A DNA stretch of 11,574 nt, from the NCBI GenBank assembly GCA_002398515.1, contig DGZL01000131.1:1-11574 (forward strand). The letters are read 5' to 3'. Both the position numbers and the translations under genes were made by a program. Positions 1-6,658 of this stretch are shown piece after piece. Position 1 is the stretch's first letter. Every line of letters begins with the position of its first letter. The DNA comes from Firmicutes bacterium UBA4981 (GTDB taxonomy: Bacteria; Bacillota; SHA-98; UBA4971). The notes under the pieces were generated by a model. That model saw only the letters and a program-made list of their open reading frames with translations, searched no databases and was not told where the DNA came from.

Positions 1-737
1 AGGTCTGCAATGAGCATCAACTCTTCCGTGGCGTAATCAGGGAACTCGATGTGGATGGGGAAGCGTGAACGTATACCCGGGTTTGACTGGACGAATTTCG
101 CCATTTCTTCTCGATACCCGGCCAGTATCACTATGAACCGGTCTCTGTTGTCTTCCATGGCTTTAATCAGCGTAGAGATTGATTCCTTGCCGAAATCTTT
201 CTCCCCGCCTGCAGCCAAAGAATACGCCTCATCAATAAAGAGTATGCCACCTAAGGCTTTCTTAATCTGATCCCGAGTCTTTTGAGCCGTGTGACCTATG
301 TACTCCCCGACAAGGTCAGCTCGCTCTCTCTCCACAAGATGGCCTTTTTCCAGCACACCCATTTCACGAAAGATTTTCCCCATAAGGCGGGCACAAGTAG
401 TCTTCCCTGTGCCGGGGTTGCCGCTAAATACCATATGCAAGACTAAAGACTCTGATGCAAGTTGGCGCATCTCTCTAATCCGCTGAATCCTGACGTATGC
501 CACCAGCTCGCGGATTAGCGCTTTGACTGCGGTAAGCCCGATTAGACTGTCCAGTTCAGAAAGGGCGTCATTTAGTCTCCACTCGCTGGCATCAGGGCTT
601 TCGGTATCCATCTGTTTCTTCTTAGCATGGGAGTCCGAAGACGTCCTTAAGGCTTGTATGGCTTCGACCGGGCTCAGTCGACCCTCTTCCAAGCCGACAA
701 GGACAAGATTGGGATTTCGCGATTCAAAGGCAGGCAT
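1..737 (-). CDS. CbxX/CfqX (SpoVK-like) AAA+ ATPase, 3' end outside window
   Basis: This is a partial gene of 245 codons whose C-terminus lies beyond the left edge. It is an AAA+ ATPase of the CbxX/CfqX family, which includes the sporulation protein SpoVK and red-type Rubisco activases. A short N-terminal region with a charged Lys-rich stretch near residues 39-41 precedes the AAA+ core. Walker A (GNPGTGKTT) is at about 106-114, Walker B (ILFIDEA) at 165-171, and the family-typical stretch AGYREEM...NPGIRSRFP at about 206-227 carries the presumed arginine finger. The ATG at 737 is chosen because AAGGAGG lies 9 nt upstream (747-753). It follows the aldolase gene by 116 nt on the same strand, so it may be the distal gene of that operon. 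Family membership is clear. A sporulation role (SpoVK) is only an inference from the apparent Bacillota background, and the target of the ATPase is unknown. Confidence 0.92.
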   Translation of the reverse strand, partial: MPAFESRNPNLVLVGLEEGRLSPVEAIQALRTSSDSHAKKKQMDTESPDASEWRLNDALSELDSLIGLTAVKALIRELVAYVRIQRIREMRQLASESLVLHMVFSGNPGTGKTTCARLMGKIFREMGVLEKGHLVERERADLVGEYIGHTAQKTRDQIKKALGGILFIDEAYSLAAGGEKDFGKESISTLIKAMEDNRDRFIVILAGYREEMAKFVQSNPGIRSRFPIHIEFPDYATEELMLIAD

Positions 738-853
738 GGCCCTGGCCCTCCTTGAGTAGGATTGATACATCCACCAATTTGCGGATCAGGACCATACATG
801 GTATGCCTCTCACGAAGCAATGGTCACAACTTTGAGACCGGGTGCAAATTGAC
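738..853 (-). other. Intergenic gap with nested inverted repeats
   Basis: The 116-nt gap between the aldolase stop and the AAA+ ATPase start holds complementary 8-mers at its two ends (CAATTTGC at 775-782 and GCAAATTG at 844-851). Inside these are a GACCAT/ATGGTC pair and a short ACCAT-AC-ATGGT palindrome. There is no T-tract, so it is not an obvious intrinsic terminator. No convincing promoter was seen. It could fold as an mRNA structure or be chance. Confidence 0.35.
747..753 (-). promoter_or_regulatory. Ribosome binding site of the AAA+ ATPase gene
   Basis: AAGGAGG on the minus strand, 9 nt before the ATG at 737. It fixes the start of this gene. Confidence 0.85.
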
Positions 854-1465
854 TCAGCCTGAATCAGAAAGAGGCTTCAGGCAAACAGGCGTCCCTGCAA
901 TTAGAGACAGGATATATGTCAAGGCAGCCTTGTCAAGGACTTCGCACCTTTCTAGGGCTGCCTTAAGGCTGTCACCTACACATAGAATCCCATGATTGGC
1001 CAACAAAACTGCCGTGTTATCACCCAGCGCCTTGACTGTATTCTCGGCAAGTTCAAGACTACCGGGTTTCCCATACTCCGCGACTTTGACCTCGTCTTTA
1101 AATGCGAATGTGCATGCGTCAATAATAAGCGGGAGCGGTTTATGCGCAACTGCAAGCGCAGACGCAATCGGCGGATGAGCATGGACAACAGCACTGACGT
1201 CAGGACGCGCCAGATAAACGCTTCTGTGCAGACGAAATTCTATGGACGGCTTGTGACGCCCTTTGTGAGTGCAGTCGTCAAGGTCAACCACTGCTATGTC
1301 CTCAGGCACAAGAGTCTCATAGGATAGACTGCTCGGAGTAATCAGAAATGCATTGACGCCGGGACACCTGACACTGACATTCCCTCCTGTGCCCACTGTC
1401 AATCCCAACCTCAGCATTGATCTGGCTGTTTCAATTACCCGGCTCCTAAGAGCCTCAGACTCCAT
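854..1465 (-). CDS. Class II aldolase, probable 5-methylthioribulose/5-deoxyribulose-1-phosphate aldolase (DHAP shunt)
   Basis: A 203-residue zinc-dependent class II aldolase of the L-fuculose-1-phosphate aldolase/AraD family. Visible motifs are GTGGNVSVR at about 26-33 (phosphate-binding loop), the presumed catalytic Glu76 in PSIEFRLH, zinc-ligand histidines His95 and His97 in VVHAHPP, and a third ligand His158 in LLANHG. The ATG at 1465 is preferred over an upstream ATG at 1558 because GAGGAGGTGG lies just before it, and the longer form would overlap the mtnA end. It sits 62 nt after the mtnA-like gene, following mtnP and mtnA. That context suggests cleavage of 5-methylthioribulose-1-P or 5-deoxyribulose-1-P to DHAP plus methylthioacetaldehyde or acetaldehyde. 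MtnB dehydratase is a homologue and the main alternative, but the HAHP motif and the absence of mtnC/D/W/X favour an aldolase. The family is certain; the substrate is inferred from neighbours. Confidence 0.85.
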   Translation of the reverse strand: MESEALRSRVIETARSMLRLGLTVGTGGNVSVRCPGVNAFLITPSSLSYETLVPEDIAVVDLDDCTHKGRHKPSIEFRLHRSVYLARPDVSAVVHAHPPIASALAVAHKPLPLIIDACTFAFKDEVKVAEYGKPGSLELAENTVKALGDNTAVLLANHGILCVGDSLKAALERCEVLDKAALTYILSLIAGTPVCLKPLSDSG

Positions 1466-1470
1466 TTTTC

Positions 1471-1480
1471 CCACCTCCTC
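1471..1480 (-). promoter_or_regulatory. Ribosome binding site deciding the aldolase start
   Basis: GAGGAGGTGG on the minus strand, 5 nt before the ATG at 1465. It argues against the upstream in-frame ATG at 1558. Confidence 0.85.
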
Positions 1481-1527
1481 AAAAGCAAACCACAAAAGAA
1501 TACATAGTTTATTCAAGTATACGCCGG

Positions 1528-2583
1528 CTACTTTTGCTGAACTGATGCAACTTGCCAATAATCGACCATGGAATAAGGCGTGAAAACCCCGCGGTCGGTG
1601 ACTATGGCACTTATGAACTTAGCCGGTGTCACGTCAAATGCAGGATAGTACCCCTTCGCCTTAGGCGTGGCAGTACGTTGTCCTAAGCACTTCAGAACCT
1701 CGTTAGGATCCCGTTCCTCTATGACGACATCAGCAGCTGTAAGAGCTTTCGGATCAGGCCCGTCACAAAACGCAAAGAACGGAACACCGAAATAATGAGC
1801 GCTCAACGCAATTTGGAAAGTCCCTATCTTATTGATCACACTACCATCCATTGTGACCCTGTCCGCACCTGTGAAGAACTTTGAGATCATACCTTTAGAC
1901 ATGAGGTAGGCAGGCATGTTATCTGTGATTACAGTTGTTTCAATTCCCATGTCACATAGCGCGTCAGCAGTTAGCCTGGCGCCCTGAAGGTAAGGACGAG
2001 TCTCGGAGCAGTAGGCCTTGAGCTTCTTTCCCTGTTGAAGAGCTACATAAGCAGTGTAGACAATTCCGCTTTCAGCCCAACAGTGATTTAGAATTGAATC
2101 GCCGTCTGCAAGGAGACTTGCCCCGTTTTCGCCTATAGCCAATCCCCGCTTGTGCCTAGCCTCAAACTCAGCATTGACAGCCTGAACCAACGCGTTTTCT
2201 ACATCATGTCCGTCCCTTACGGCATTTCGTCCTACTTCCAGCATTTTCTCGGTCATTAGGAGAATACTGTTGTTTGTCGGTCTCGTGTCGATTAGGCGTT
2301 TTGCAGCCCTTTCCAGCTCCTCCAGAATACCTTCACGGGATTTGCCCCTAGCTTCACGCGCTGCCTGTGCCATGCCGTAACCTGCGCAAAAAGGGGGGCC
2401 TCCGCTTTGAGTAACCATGTCCTTGATTGCCTGGGCCACATCTTCATATGCCTTGCAGTGCACGAACTTAACCTCAAAGGGATACACCCTGCGATCAAGA
2501 ATCAAGACTTCGCCGTTTTCATAGCAGGCTGTGTTCTCAGGCCGGATCAGAAACGGGAGTTCAGCTCTCGTCCCACAGGTCAC
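1528..2583 (-). CDS. mtnA: Divergent methylthioribose-1-phosphate isomerase family protein (MtnA/DrdI-like)
   Basis: A 351-residue member of the MTR-1-P isomerase / eIF2B-alpha-like family, which turns the aldose-1-phosphate into the ketose (methylthioribulose-1-P). Visible motifs are DTRPT at 99-103, a presumed catalytic Cys168 in NHCWAES, ETRPYLQGARLTA at 194-206, and GADRVTMDGSVINKIGT at 239-255 with the presumed catalytic Asp241. It departs from classical MtnA in two places: the RGAPAIG segment reads SGGPPFCAG near residues 60-68, and the HCNAG segment reads HCWAE. It may therefore belong to a separate clade, for example 5-deoxyribose-1-P isomerases. The start is GTG and overlaps the mtnP stop by 4 bp (GTGA), with GGAGGGG a few bases upstream inside mtnP, so translation is probably coupled. 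The family is secure; the exact substrate is not. Confidence 0.87.
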   Translation of the reverse strand: MTCGTRAELPFLIRPENTACYENGEVLILDRRVYPFEVKFVHCKAYEDVAQAIKDMVTQSGGPPFCAGYGMAQAAREARGKSREGILEELERAAKRLIDTRPTNNSILLMTEKMLEVGRNAVRDGHDVENALVQAVNAEFEARHKRGLAIGENGASLLADGDSILNHCWAESGIVYTAYVALQQGKKLKAYCSETRPYLQGARLTADALCDMGIETTVITDNMPAYLMSKGMISKFFTGADRVTMDGSVINKIGTFQIALSAHYFGVPFFAFCDGPDPKALTAADVVIEERDPNEVLKCLGQRTATPKAKGYYPAFDVTPAKFISAIVTDRGVFTPYSMVDYWQVASVQQK

Positions 2584-3332
2584 GTTAGTTGCCCCTCCAC
2601 CAGAATATCCAGCGTAGCCATGAAAAGTCTCTCAAGACGCCCCTTAGCTTCAGCAAAAATCCCGCCGACTTCCTCGTGCCGAACCTTCCCTGGCAGCATG
2701 CCTGCACCGTAGTTAGTGGTAACAGTCACTGTAGCGTAGTTTATGTCCGCTTCGTTTGCAAGAACGACTTCAGGGACAATAGTCATCCCCACAACATCCC
2801 CGCCCACCAGGCGCATCATGGAGATCTCAGCCGGCGTCTCGAATCTAGGGCCTTCAGCGGAGACGTATGTCCCGTACGGGTGAATATGGATGTCACGGGC
2901 CTTGGCTGCCTTCAGTATCTTCTCCCGGAGAAATCCTGAGAAAGGCTCTGTGACATCGACGTGTCTGAAATTAGGGTCTTCTTCATCAAAGAATGTTCCG
3001 ATTCGGCGTCTTGTCCAATCTATAAACTGAGACAAGAGCACCAGTTCCCCCGGGGGCAACAGCATATGTAATGAGCCGACGGCAGCTGTTGACATAATGT
3101 ATTCCACACCCAGATCCTTCATTGCCTTTATGTTCGCCCTGTAATTGACTATGTGCGGAGGAAGCGAATGAGACACTCCGTGTCTCGGCACAAACGCTAT
3201 TTCAGAGCCTTTATACTCTGCAATGGAAACACGGGCTGTACCATATTTATTAGTGACATCCTCTTCCCTTACAATAGGCAGACCCTCCAGCCTGTAGAAT
3301 CCGGTTCCTCCTATTATGCCAAACTTCGCCAT
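2580..3332 (-). CDS. mtnP: MTA/MTI phosphorylase (PNP/MTAP family), possibly 6-oxopurine specific
   Basis: A 250-residue nucleoside phosphorylase of the PNP/MTAP family, which cleaves 5'-methylthionucleosides with phosphate to the purine base and 5-methylthioribose-1-phosphate. Visible elements are GGTGFY at 8-13, PRHG at 49-52 (phosphate contact), STAAVGS at 81-87, SAEGPRFET at 158-166, and MTIVPEVVLANEA at 183-195. At the base-recognition loop it reads TTNYGAG (205-211), where human MTAP reads TDYD. Asn207 and Gly209 thus replace the two aspartates that contact adenine, as in enzymes preferring hypoxanthine. AAAGGAGG at 3341-3348 supports the ATG at 3332. It lies 63 nt after hemW and overlaps the isomerase gene by 4 bp. 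General family call is firm; MTA versus methylthioinosine or 5'-deoxyinosine as substrate is open. Confidence 0.9.
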   Translation of the reverse strand: MAKFGIIGGTGFYRLEGLPIVREEDVTNKYGTARVSIAEYKGSEIAFVPRHGVSHSLPPHIVNYRANIKAMKDLGVEYIMSTAAVGSLHMLLPPGELVLLSQFIDWTRRRIGTFFDEEDPNFRHVDVTEPFSGFLREKILKAAKARDIHIHPYGTYVSAEGPRFETPAEISMMRLVGGDVVGMTIVPEVVLANEADINYATVTVTTNYGAGMLPGKVRHEEVGGIFAEAKGRLERLFMATLDILVEGQLT

Positions 3333-3395
3333 AAGTCAGGCCTCCTTTCCATATTCTGTTTCGTCGCTCTTTTGACTCTTTCCTGCCCGATGCCT

Positions 3396-4550
3396 TTATA
3401 GGAATTCCCCCATGGCTTCATTGGAAAGCATCAAACCGCGGCGAGTAAGCCTGAGCCTTTCCCTGTCCCATTCAAGTAGCCCAAGGGCTAGCCCTTTCTC
3501 AATAGCCGTTCCAAACGCATCCCGCATTGAAACTCCGAATCGCAGGCGGAATTCCTCTTCGCTTACACCTGCAACCATTCTTAGTCCCAGAATCATTACA
3601 GTTGACATCTCATCCGCTTTAGAGAAAGCCTCACTTTCGCAGACTGCAGAGCCTGAACTCTTAATTGAGCGTAGGTAGTCTGTGGGATCAGTGAGATTGC
3701 TCCGTCTTTCTCCGTCTACATATGAATGGGCGCCTGCCCCGAGGCCGATATAGGGCTCAAGCCTCCAATAGACGATATTATGGCGAGATTCATACCCGGG
3801 CAAAGCAAAATTGGATATCTCATAATGCCGGTATCCTGCTAGTTCTAACTTGTCTTTTGCGAGATAATACATGTCTATCTCGAGATCCTCATCACAAGGC
3901 GCCTGTTTTCCGGACTTCACGTCACCCCATAGAGGCGTCCCTTCTTCAAGCATCAGTCCGTAGGTAGAGATATGTTCAGGCCTGAACTCCAGCGCTCCGT
4001 CAAGAGTTTCCTTCCAGTCCTTCATAATCTGACCCGGGATGGCATATATCAGATCCACGCTTATGTTATCAAACCCCGCCTCCCGGGCGACATGAAATGC
4101 CCGAATAGAGTCGGATGCGCTATGCGCCCGACCCAACCTCGCGAGGAGGCTGTCATCTAGCGACTGGATTCCTATACTGAGGCGCGTCACCCCGATATCC
4201 CTAAGCAAACCCAGCTTCCTCGAATCCACTGTTCCCGGATTTGCTTCCACAGTTATTTCTGCGTTATGCGCCACGGGGAATACTCGGAGAACTGCAGTCA
4301 CCAGTAACCTAAGTGATTCTTCAGAAAGACACGTTGGGGTGCCCCCTCCCAGGTAAACGGTGACTACTTTTGCTCCTAGCTCTCTTGCAGCCGCAGACTG
4401 GATTTCCGCCTCCCTAAGAAGCGCTTCCAGATATCCGTCTACAATCTCCCTCGCGTCATCAAAGGAGTCCATAGAACAGGAATTGAAGTCGCAGTAATCA
4501 CACTTCTTTGTGCAAAAGGGTATATGAACGTACAGGCCCAAGCCAGGCAT
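3396..4550 (-). CDS. hemW: HemW, radical SAM heme chaperone (HemN/CPDH-related)
   Basis: A 384-residue radical SAM protein. The cluster motif CxxxCxxC is at Cys13, Cys17 and Cys20, followed by Asp-Phe rather than the extra Cys of true HemN coproporphyrinogen dehydrogenases. GGGTPT is at 68-73, and the HemW signature HNxxYW is at 257-262. HemW proteins bind heme and are thought to deliver it to respiratory proteins at the membrane; they are often misannotated as HemN. The ATG at 4550 is chosen because the protein then begins just before the conserved YVHIPFC segment. The frame stays open to 4883, but that extension would lie inside the lepA end in another frame and looks non-coding. No strong SD precedes the ATG, so coupling to lepA, which stops 32 nt upstream, is likely. 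The lepA-hemW order is typical of Bacillota. Confidence 0.95.
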   Translation of the reverse strand: MPGLGLYVHIPFCTKKCDYCDFNSCSMDSFDDAREIVDGYLEALLREAEIQSAAARELGAKVVTVYLGGGTPTCLSEESLRLLVTAVLRVFPVAHNAEITVEANPGTVDSRKLGLLRDIGVTRLSIGIQSLDDSLLARLGRAHSASDSIRAFHVAREAGFDNISVDLIYAIPGQIMKDWKETLDGALEFRPEHISTYGLMLEEGTPLWGDVKSGKQAPCDEDLEIDMYYLAKDKLELAGYRHYEISNFALPGYESRHNIVYWRLEPYIGLGAGAHSYVDGERRSNLTDPTDYLRSIKSSGSAVCESEAFSKADEMSTVMILGLRMVAGVSEEEFRLRFGVSMRDAFGTAIEKGLALGLLEWDRERLRLTRRGLMLSNEAMGEFL

Positions 4551-4582
4551 CTTGCGGGATTCGCTCTGTCGGCAGAGTGGGC

Positions 4583-6379
4583 CTAATCCACCTTGAGAAC
4601 GGCCATGAACGCTTCCTGAGGAATCTCCACATTCCCCAACTGCTTCATGCGCCTTTTCCCTTCTCTCTGTTTCTCCAGGAGTTTCCGCTTTCGTGAGACA
4701 TCTCCTCCATAACATTTCTGCAACACATTCTTGCGCATTGCCCGCACAGTCTCCCTGGCAATCACCCGAGACCCTATAGCAGCTTGGATCGGCACATCGA
4801 AAAGCTGACGAGGAATGATTCCTCTTAACTTCTCCACTAACTGGCGCCCCCGCTCTTCGGCCTTGTCCCTGTGGATCATGCATGAGAGGGCATCCACAGG
4901 CTGATCGTTAAGGAGAATATCCAACTTGACAAGGTTTGACTCAAAATGTCCGATATACTTATAATCCAAAGACGCATACCCTCTGGTCCGCGACTTAAGC
5001 CGATCAAAGAAGTCCAGAAGAATTTCAGAAAGGGGCAAGTTATAGATGAGTCTTACGCGACTCTCACTCAAGTACTCCATATCCTTGTACTGACCCCGTC
5101 TTTCCTGACACAGCTCCATTACAGGCCCTATATAGTCAGAAGGGGTAATGATCGCAGCCTCGACAAACGGTTCTTCGATAGCCCGGATTTTTGAAGTTGG
5201 AGGCAGCTTGGACGGGCTGTCAATTTCCACTCGTTCTCCGGAAGTCTTCTCGACCCGATAGACTACACTCGGGGCTGTGGTTATCAAATTCAAATCAAAC
5301 TCACGTTCCAAGCGCTCTTGAATTATGTCCATGTGTAATAACCCAAGAAAACCGCACCTGAAACCAAAACCTAAAGCGACAGACGTCTCCGGCTCAAACT
5401 CAAGCGAAGCATCGTTTAGTCTGAGCTTCGTCAAGGCGTCGCGAAGGTCTTCATACTGGCCGGCCTCTACAGGATAAAGCCCACAGAACACCATAGGCCG
5501 TACCCGCCTGTAACCGGGGAGAGGCGCCTCGGCAGAAGACTTGGCAGAAGTGATAGTGTCGCCGACACGCATGTCCTGGACATTCTTCACCCCTGCGGCC
5601 ACGTATCCAACCTCACCTGCAGATAAGGATTGTGTCTCATGCATGTCAGGTTTGAAAACCCCTAGCTCCATTACCTCAAATTCCTTGTCAGTTGCCATTA
5701 ACCTTATCTGCATCCCGGTGGTAAAGTGACCGTCCATGACTCTCGTATATGCTATGACTCCCCTGTAAGGATCAAAGTGCGAATCAAAGATCAAGGCTTT
5801 CAAAGGAGCCTCGGCGTCACCACGGGGTGGCGGAACTCTATGAGTGATTGCCTCTAATACCTCTTGTACACCCTGTCCTGTTTTGGCTGAGGCAAATATG
5901 AATTCATCTCGGCTAAACCCAATAATATCCTGGAGCTCCCGCATGACCCTTTCCGGATCCGCATTAGGCAGGTCTATCTTGTTTATCACAGGGATTATCG
6001 TAAGATCATTCTCTATTGCAAGATGGAGGTTAGCAAGGGTTTGGGCTTCAATCCCCTGGGACGCGTCGACCACCAACACCGCGCCTTCGCACGCGGCAAG
6101 GCTGCGCGAGACCTCATAACCGAAATCCACGTGCCCCGGAGTATCGATAAGGTTGAAGATATAGTCCTTTCCGTCAGGAGATTTATATGCCAGGCGCACT
6201 GCCTTGGCCTTAATTGTAATGCCTCGCTCACGTTCAAGATCCATGCTGTCGAGAACCTGGTCAGTCATGTCACGCTGAGAAATCGACGACGTGGCTTCCA
6301 GTATCCTGTCTGCGAGAGTGGATTTTCCGTGGTCTATGTGAGCAATTATACAGAAATTCCTTATAGTGGAACTCCACAA
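4583..6379 (-). CDS. lepA: Elongation factor 4 (LepA), ribosome-associated translational GTPase
   Basis: A full-length 598-residue LepA/EF4, a conserved GTPase that acts on ribosomes and affects translation under stress and ribosome biogenesis. The G1 loop AHIDHGKST is at about 13-21, followed by DMTDQVLDSMDLERERGITI (switch I region), DTPGHVDF, and NKIDLPNADPERV. The C-terminal LepA-specific domain ends in the family-typical EIPQEAFMAVLKVD. The start codon is TTG at 6379. It is supported by GGAGG at 6390-6394 and by the conserved IRNFCIIAHIDHGKS start of the family only five residues in. It is probably the first gene of the minus-strand operon, driven by the promoter candidate at 6451-6479. 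Nothing in the protein looks unusual. Confidence 0.97.
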   Translation of the reverse strand: MWSSTIRNFCIIAHIDHGKSTLADRILEATSSISQRDMTDQVLDSMDLERERGITIKAKAVRLAYKSPDGKDYIFNLIDTPGHVDFGYEVSRSLAACEGAVLVVDASQGIEAQTLANLHLAIENDLTIIPVINKIDLPNADPERVMRELQDIIGFSRDEFIFASAKTGQGVQEVLEAITHRVPPPRGDAEAPLKALIFDSHFDPYRGVIAYTRVMDGHFTTGMQIRLMATDKEFEVMELGVFKPDMHETQSLSAGEVGYVAAGVKNVQDMRVGDTITSAKSSAEAPLPGYRRVRPMVFCGLYPVEAGQYEDLRDALTKLRLNDASLEFEPETSVALGFGFRCGFLGLLHMDIIQERLEREFDLNLITTAPSVVYRVEKTSGERVEIDSPSKLPPTSKIRAIEEPFVEAAIITPSDYIGPVMELCQERRGQYKDMEYLSESRVRLIYNLPLSEILLDFFDRLKSRTRGYASLDYKYIGHFESNLVKLDILLNDQPVDALSCMIHRDKAEERGRQLVEKLRGIIPRQLFDVPIQAAIGSRVIARETVRAMRKNVLQKCYGGDVSRKRKLLEKQREGKRRMKQLGNVEIPQEAFMAVLKVD

Positions 6380-6389
6380 AGATATCGCA

Positions 6390-6394
6390 CCTCC
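6390..6394 (-). promoter_or_regulatory. Ribosome binding site of lepA (supports a TTG start)
   Basis: GGAGG on the minus strand, 10 nt upstream of the TTG at 6379. No in-frame ATG or GTG lies at a better position. Confidence 0.7.
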
Positions 6395-6408
6395 GTATTA
6401 TCAAGCAA

Positions 6409-6441
6409 ATGTGGCCCAAAGAACACGAGTCCCGGCCACAT
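6409..6441 (-). repeat. Stem-loop in the lepA leader
   Basis: An 8-bp perfect inverted repeat, ATGTGGCC (6409-6416) and GGCCACAT (6434-6441), with a 17-nt loop. It lies just downstream of the predicted lepA transcription start, so it would form in the 5' leader. It has no T-run and is not a terminator. A role in mRNA stability or translation is conjecture. Confidence 0.5.
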
Positions 6442-6450
6442 CCATGATTC

Positions 6451-6479
6451 ATTATATCACCATCCAAAGACTGAGACAA
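6451..6479 (-). promoter_or_regulatory. Sigma-A-type promoter candidate for lepA
   Basis: On the minus strand, TTGTCT (6474-6479; 4 of 6 match to TTGACA) and a perfect TATAAT (6451-6456) are separated by 17 nt. Transcription would start about 65 nt before the lepA TTG codon. Confidence 0.65.
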
Positions 6480-6485
6480 TTTTCG

Positions 6486-6512
6486 CTTTCCACAGGTGAC
6501 GGTTTCCACAGG
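6486..6512. repeat. Tandem 10-bp direct repeat, DnaA-box-like
   Basis: TTTCCACAGG occurs at 6487-6496 and 6503-6512, 16 bp apart. The 9-mers CTTTCCACA (6486-6494) and GTTTCCACA (6502-6510) each differ by one base from the relaxed DnaA box TTWTNCACA. They lie between the lepA and arsR promoters. They could be DnaA sites or binding sites of another regulator. Chance is not excluded. Confidence 0.4.
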
Positions 6513-6518
6513 CGAATG

Positions 6519-6547
6519 TTGACAAGACAGGAGATAGGGTTTAACAT
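6519..6547 (+). promoter_or_regulatory. Sigma-A-type promoter candidate for arsR-radical SAM unit
   Basis: A perfect TTGACA (6519-6524) and TAACAT (6542-6547; 4 of 6) are separated by 17 nt. The start of transcription would fall near 6554, about 100 nt before the regulator gene. Confidence 0.65.
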
Positions 6548-6566
6548 ATTAGCAAATGGTAATATG
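6545..6566. promoter_or_regulatory. Palindromic operator candidate for the ArsR regulator
   Basis: A 7-bp inverted repeat CATATTA (6545-6551) and TAATATG (6560-6566), separated by 8 nt. It overlaps the end of the -10 box and the predicted start site. AT-rich dyads at this position are usual for autoregulated ArsR/SmtB-family repressors. Binding by the adjacent gene product is inferred. Confidence 0.5.
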
Positions 6567-6649
6567 ACTTTTATTACTAAATCTACCGGCATTTTGTTTG
6601 TGCGCCGCGGATCTGACGACAATTCGAATGTAACCGCATTGTCGCTGCC

Positions 6650-6658
6650 AGGGAGGTG
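6650..6658 (+). promoter_or_regulatory. Shine-Dalgarno element overlapping the annotated arsR GTG start
   Basis: AGGGAGGTG contains the only usable GTG (6656-6658). As an SD it is ideally spaced (8 nt after GGGAGG) for an in-frame ATA at 6665, not for that GTG. See the start-codon finding. Confidence 0.5.

Noticed and set aside
49..759. Three plus-strand open frames (49-270, 298-486, 523-759)
   Set aside because: They run antisense to the clear AAA+ ATPase, have no SD and no recognisable family.
854..1465. MtnB methylthioribulose-1-P dehydratase
   Set aside because: Homologous fold, but the HAHP motif and the position of the presumed catalytic Glu76 fit aldolases better, and no partner genes mtnC/D/W/X are seen. 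Not fully excluded.
1466..1558. Upstream ATG start for the aldolase
   Set aside because: It would overlap the mtnA end and place the strong SD inside the gene.
3396..4550. HemN coproporphyrinogen dehydrogenase
   Set aside because: It lacks the fourth Cys of CxxxCxxCxC and has the HemW HNxxYW motif.
4551..4883. 111-residue N-terminal extension of HemW
   Set aside because: It lies wholly over the lepA 3' end in another frame and is Cys/Arg/Ser-rich; family proteins start at the YVHIPFC segment.
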